Under the pieces are notes generated by a model. That model saw only the letters and a program-made list of their open reading frames with translations. It had not been told where the DNA came from and searched no databases. DNA of 18,812 nt from JAFDZW01 sp035632315 (lineage in GTDB: Bacteria > Bacteroidota > Ignavibacteria > Palsa-1295), in contig DASQGZ010000020.1 of the NCBI GenBank assembly GCA_035632315.1, forward strand, positions 1 to 18,812. The letters are read 5' to 3'. Positions 16,601 to 18,812 of the stretch are shown piece by piece. A program made the translations under genes and the position numbers. Every line of letters begins with the position of its first letter. Within the stretch, counting starts at the first letter, position 1.

Positions 16601-16906
16601 CGGAGGGAAACGAAGCTGGTAATTATACCACGGTAGAACGATCGAGTCCGCTGCCGAAGCGACTTCAAAATATCCATCGTCGTTCGTCCCACCGGCAAGT
16701 GTCGCAAGACGGTGCCAGTTCGCACCGTAGGTGGTATCGACAAATTTGTACGAGGGAGCTCGAGGGTCGTTGTCGTCAGAGTCAACGATATAATATTGGT
16801 ACCCGGGATTACTATTCGATGCAGGATTGCCGCGGCGTGCAAATAATTTTCCTGTAAAACTGACGATGAGTGTAAGGAGAAATAACGCAGTAACAAAACG
16901 TTTCAT
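13664..16906 (-). CDS. Large T9SS-sorted secreted protein, unknown function (1080 aa)
   Basis: A signal peptide covers about residues 1-23 (cleavage after LFA). Residues about 36-250 look like the beta-rich N-terminal domain common in secreted FCB proteins: YYIVDSDDNDP, a YISTNGLI turn (104-111), CPMWGDLEF (144-152), and YYNAFLKG then FNYRSFDG. This layout resembles nidogen-like modules in which a STNG turn precedes a W-D segment. The middle 600 residues have no motif I recognise, apart from an acidic FDDDDNWIIDGFQI stretch like those seen in MAM/reelin-type repeats. Residues about 900-985 form the FN3-like domain that opens PVELTSFDARR and contains FLVERE and YRLSEVDLDG. The last 80 residues, starting near VIPNPTSER, with LYDLLGKEV and STGKYTLQV, are the T9SS sorting domain. 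It is divergent from the VWA gene and ends at a strong terminator. Confidence 0.88.
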   Translation of the reverse strand: MKRFVTALFLLTLIVSFTGKLFARRGNPASNSNPGYQYYIVDSDDNDPRAPSYKFVDTTYGANWHRLATLAGGTNDDGYFEVASAADSIVLPWYNYQLRFPPRYISTNGLIKITIDTFFTGGDVSANNIPLPADPTIGHTAMACPMWGDLEFRTTGDSSKVFYRMTTDTCYVTYYNAFLKGTNGQCRATFQVVFARGDSSATFNYRSFDGSFAGVQAALLFEKLCTIGVQNHQSIWGSTYLYNGDYYAKSYSSNIYAQDLHNQLSVKFLRETKSNFIRLNSIDWPPYDGYEMTNNQFQPKVTFENMTSQDRRIYIYNKITDLTTGVPIYSKTDSVVVAFDNSYQYTASLAAITCGRYHMVTTISANLPQSSDTDGWTPDNTLSRDFVFMTSGTAPFYDDYIKLDPCYWHLFGATWAGNNPAVMYDQPGPVSTGSVILNRDDFSGKRYFLDNAADTMTTTPIDLSSTTANVWLCFNYQRGSKTDSTIAGITNRTLSGPEPMLLDSNNNIIYRDSLVVEALKGTGPKWNPIYDSNWVKIGPAIYGGLDVHTQAYRIPVPGAYVHNHSRFRIRLVEKNNVSLFNSPPFDDDDNWIIDGFQINLAVNGQTDLMPYDLDLGNGLFTHLPRNVKNIVPLVKVGNNGLQTNLAAYNVRLIVTDMLNRQVYHRLQTLYTPAPHADTTVSMPGWEIEGSQGGTFTAKSQIEQNFNEIRRQNDTIILNRTFGIDSTYAYDDGVPDTSGTMVVADPHFYLDFTPIVSDSLRGLMFYHLDATGTTNWQMTIRGSGTQTVASRSFSYNVLDRGFIAVHFNPIYLDQDSTYRIEFNMTQGYGLAGDGSRGLVWKQRIDQGPTIRYNGLYPTLLAKWRDQSGNPYLTVGGNARNGAGGGPILPMMRLIFKGSGTYLPVELTSFDARRTGNGQVMLAFKTAHEQDVQQFLVERESPGGWQTVATVTAENSKTGAGYSAVDEKAPFTRIQYRLSEVDLDGSHKIAGYANADPFSGPEDLSVSVIPNPTSERIHVVLMGLTEPTELKLYDLLGKEVLTSYAVTSGAVDLDASGLSTGKYTLQVVSNGTERRISVVIQK

Positions 16907-16962
16907 ATTAGTTGCCTTTCAACAGTAGAACACAATTTTCGGGGGTCAACTCTCTTTCCCTA

Positions 16963-16994
16963 CGAAAATACGAACAAATCCACATTTTCGCAAA
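16963..16994 (-). promoter_or_regulatory. Candidate Bacteroidota-type promoter for the 1080-aa cargo gene
   Basis: On the minus strand TTTG (16991-16994) is followed after 20 nt by TATTTTCG (16963-16970), one mismatch from the Bacteroidota -33/-7 consensus TTTG-N19-TAnnTTTG. Transcription would start near 16957, leaving a leader of about 50 nt before the ATG at 16906. The assignment depends on the organism using that sigma-factor consensus. Confidence 0.35.
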
Positions 16995-17032
16995 AAATCA
17001 AACCCCCTCGACACTTAATTCGTTACACCATT

Positions 17033-18160
17033 ATGCTTACGACCTATTCTAAATGGATACCGGGTAAAAGCATGCTCGCGGAAGACCGACTTGCAGCGCT
17101 TGTCAACTTGTTCCACGAACTGCTCTTGCGAACATCTGGCGACGCAAACGAAGCACTCCAATGGATGCGCTATCTCGACGAACAGAATAATATCTTTGGG
17201 CCCGATATGACATTCGATATGTTCCTCGACGAACTCAAAAAAATGGGACTCATCGAAACCGACGAGAACTCGCTTATCAAGCCCACCAATAAAGCGATCG
17301 GCAATATCAAACGATCGGCATTGCTTGAGATTTTTCGCGGAATGAAAAAATCGCCGGGCGGTATGCATGATACCCCTCATTCCGGGACAGGTGTCGAGCG
17401 CACGAACGACACCAAGAGCTACATGTTTGGCGATCAATCGACGAACATAGACTTTACGAAAACGCTGCAGAACGTATTTCGGCGGTCGCTTCAGGAAGAC
17501 AAAATTTCCGGAGATTCGATCCTTGATAATCTCTCGATGAACGAAGAAGACATCGAGATCTATGAAACCGAGCATGCAACAAGCTGTTCGACCGCATTAC
17601 TGATCGATATTTCGCATTCAATGGTACTCTATGGCGAAGACCGCATTACGCCTGCAAAAAAGGTGGCGATGGCGCTTGCCGAACTTATCCGAACCAAATT
17701 TCCAAAAGACCGTCTGTATGTAATCACCTTCGGCGATGAAGCCAAACTTATTAGCGACGCAGAGCTCCCCTTCCTCGAAGTCGGTCCGTATCACACCAAT
17801 ACCCGCGACGGACTGCGCCTGGCGCGCACACTGCTTCGACGAAGCGGCAATACGAATAAACAAATTTTTATGGTTACCGATGGTAAACCTTCGGCAATGT
17901 TCGATGATAATGGGACACTCTATAAAAATTCCTGGGGTCTTGATCCGAAGATCATCAATAAAACACTCGATGAAGCCGTTGCTCTGCGCCGTGAAAAAAT
18001 TCCGATCACGACATTTATGATCGCGCACGATCCGTATCTCATCGATTTCGTCGAAGAACTCACAAAAGCCAACCACGGCAGAGCATATTATTCCGGCTTG
18101 AATGATCTTGGGCAGTTCGTGCTGGTAGATTATGTCAGGAATCGAAGGAGGAAGGTATGA
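17033..18160 (+). CDS. VWA-domain protein with complete MIDAS (CoxE/Mg-chelatase-associated type)
   Basis: A 375-residue cytoplasmic protein without signal peptide or membrane segment. Residues about 1-180 are helical and charged with no known domain, including a Gly-rich, low-complexity patch near 105-135. Residues about 186-365 are a von Willebrand factor A domain. All metal-ion-dependent adhesion site residues are visible: Asp192, Ser194 and Ser196 (DISHS), Thr257 (HTNTRDG) and Asp283 (TDGKP). Such VWA proteins usually work with a MoxR- or magnesium-chelatase-type AAA ATPase as a metal-dependent adaptor. No such ATPase is encoded in the window beside it. The gene is divergent from the 1080-aa cargo gene across 126 nt. 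The C-terminus is very basic (RNRRRKV). Confidence 0.88.
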   Translation: MLTTYSKWIPGKSMLAEDRLAALVNLFHELLLRTSGDANEALQWMRYLDEQNNIFGPDMTFDMFLDELKKMGLIETDENSLIKPTNKAIGNIKRSALLEIFRGMKKSPGGMHDTPHSGTGVERTNDTKSYMFGDQSTNIDFTKTLQNVFRRSLQEDKISGDSILDNLSMNEEDIEIYETEHATSCSTALLIDISHSMVLYGEDRITPAKKVAMALAELIRTKFPKDRLYVITFGDEAKLISDAELPFLEVGPYHTNTRDGLRLARTLLRRSGNTNKQIFMVTDGKPSAMFDDNGTLYKNSWGLDPKIINKTLDEAVALRREKIPITTFMIAHDPYLIDFVEELTKANHGRAYYSGLNDLGQFVLVDYVRNRRRKV

Positions 18161-18231
18161 TTCTTGAAAACCGGATAGTATTTCATATTGTTGATCATTA
18201 TTGAAACGTCATCTGATAATTCAAATTTATT

Positions 18232-18609
18232 ATGAGCACCGAACCTCAACACAATTACGAAACGCATCTGGACGTCAAGTTTGATCATTTGGACCTGATC
18301 GACGTAAATAACATAGTTGATGAGACGACGCATCCCTGGTTTAATCAAACTCTGACGAAGGTCAACGACAGTGTTGTTCGCATCGGTATAGTCCAAGGCG
18401 AATATCATTGGCATAAACATGACAATGATGATGAGTTTTTCTATGTGCTTCAAGGGCAATTACTCATCGATCTCGAAGGCAGAACGATCACGTTGAATCC
18501 GAATCAAGGCGTGACAATTCCGAAGAAGGTTATCCATCGTCCTCGTGCGCCACAAAAAACTGTTATGCTGATGGTGGAAACCAGTGCTATCGAGCCAACC
18601 GGAGATTAG
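18232..18609 (+). CDS. Small single-domain cupin protein
   Basis: A 125-residue cytoplasmic cupin_2-type protein. Motif 1 is clear: GEYHWHKHDNDDEFFYVLQG (56-75), with metal ligands His61, His63 and Glu68, plus an extra His59. Motif 2 supplies the fourth ligand, His102 in PKKVIH (97-102). A jelly-roll fold with a bound divalent metal is expected; the substrate is unknown, as the family includes isomerases, dioxygenases and stress-related binding proteins. The gene starts 71 nt after the VWA gene and ends 5 nt before the next ORF, suggesting that it shares a transcript with the latter. Confidence 0.9.
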   Translation: MSTEPQHNYETHLDVKFDHLDLIDVNNIVDETTHPWFNQTLTKVNDSVVRIGIVQGEYHWHKHDNDDEFFYVLQGQLLIDLEGRTITLNPNQGVTIPKKVIHRPRAPQKTVMLMVETSAIEPTGD

Positions 18610-18614
18610 TATTT

Positions 18615-18812
18615 ATGGCAGTGAAAAAACAAGTATCAAGCAGAGATCCTGAAACGATAGCATTCTTCGAGAAGCTCGTTGCGACCGTTGACGGTGTCGA
18701 GCCCAAAGGCGATACAATGCCATATACATCACATAACGGGCATATGTTCTCGCTTCTTACGAAAGAAGGACCGCTTGCGCTCAGGTTACCGAAGGATGAG
18801 ATCGAGAAATTC
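18615..18812 (+). CDS. TfoX-N-domain-like protein, N-terminal part (runs off right edge)
   Basis: The first 66 codons are present, read in frame to the window edge. The segment from about residue 34 has the pattern MPYTSHNGHMFSLL, then LALRLPKDE, which is the conserved core of TfoX N-terminal-domain proteins (a G-x-MF-x-L strand followed by L-x-LRLP). Stand-alone proteins of this type, of about 110-120 residues, are common in FCB bacteria and have no established function, while the enterobacterial TfoX/Sxy regulates competence. There is no signal peptide. It starts 5 nt after the cupin stop codon and is probably co-transcribed with it. Confidence 0.75.
   Translation, partial: MAVKKQVSSRDPETIAFFEKLVATVDGVEPKGDTMPYTSHNGHMFSLLTKEGPLALRLPKDEIEKF

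Noticed and set aside
17015..17575. 186-codon minus-strand frame opposite the VWA gene
   Set aside because: Shadow of the VWA coding frame with no recognisable motifs; the plus-strand frame has a complete MIDAS motif.
1..18812. Defence system, CRISPR array, prophage or insertion sequence
   Set aside because: No direct-repeat arrays, transposase, integrase, nuclease or phage structural motifs were found in any gene or gap.

Overview
The window looks like chromosome from a member of the Bacteroidota/Chlorobiota (FCB) group, possibly an Ignavibacteria or Kapabacteria-type lineage. The evidence is three large secreted proteins that each end in a type IX secretion system (T9SS, Por) C-terminal sorting domain, a TonB-dependent receptor with a carboxypeptidase-regulatory-like N-terminal domain, and a lipoprotein glutaminyl cyclase. 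The exact lineage cannot be fixed from sequence reading alone. I saw no tRNA, rRNA, CRISPR array, insertion sequence or phage gene.

Left part (1-3733, minus strand): the 5' portion of a TonB-dependent outer-membrane receptor leaves the window on the left. Upstream of it, after a hairpin terminator, is a 631-residue T9SS cargo protein built from two copies of a roughly 200-residue module around an Ig-like linker. A 409-nt gap with no convincing gene and a 13-bp terminator hairpin separate this from a pirin-family bicupin (YhhW-like). Upstream of pirin is a strongly structured stretch (3808-3900) ending in a run of U on the minus strand that no neighbouring gene explains.

Central plus-strand block (3963-7989): a tight three-gene operon encodes a lipoprotein glutaminyl-peptide cyclotransferase, ribosomal protein L11 methyltransferase (prmA) and a short Ppx/GppA phosphatase, with gaps of 5 and 0 nt. 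After a 107-nt spacer carrying a degenerate 7-base repeat comes a complete purD. A perfect 20-bp palindrome separates purD from the convergent M16 protease gene.

Right minus-strand block (8018-16906): an M16 (pitrilysin-like) two-domain zinc protease with a signal peptide, an 823-residue T9SS cargo with an IgGFc-binding-like N-terminal region, and a 1080-residue T9SS cargo. A strong terminator follows the last of these.

Right end (17033-18812, plus strand): a VWA-domain protein with a complete MIDAS motif, a small cupin, and the first 66 codons of a TfoX-N-like protein.

The theme linking many of these genes is cell-envelope export: SPI signal peptides, T9SS sorting, outer-membrane uptake, periplasmic proteolysis and N-terminal pyroglutamate formation. 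Two of the three T9SS cargoes have a predicted mature N-terminus of Gln, the substrate of the glutaminyl cyclase encoded here. This is the most interesting functional link I found.
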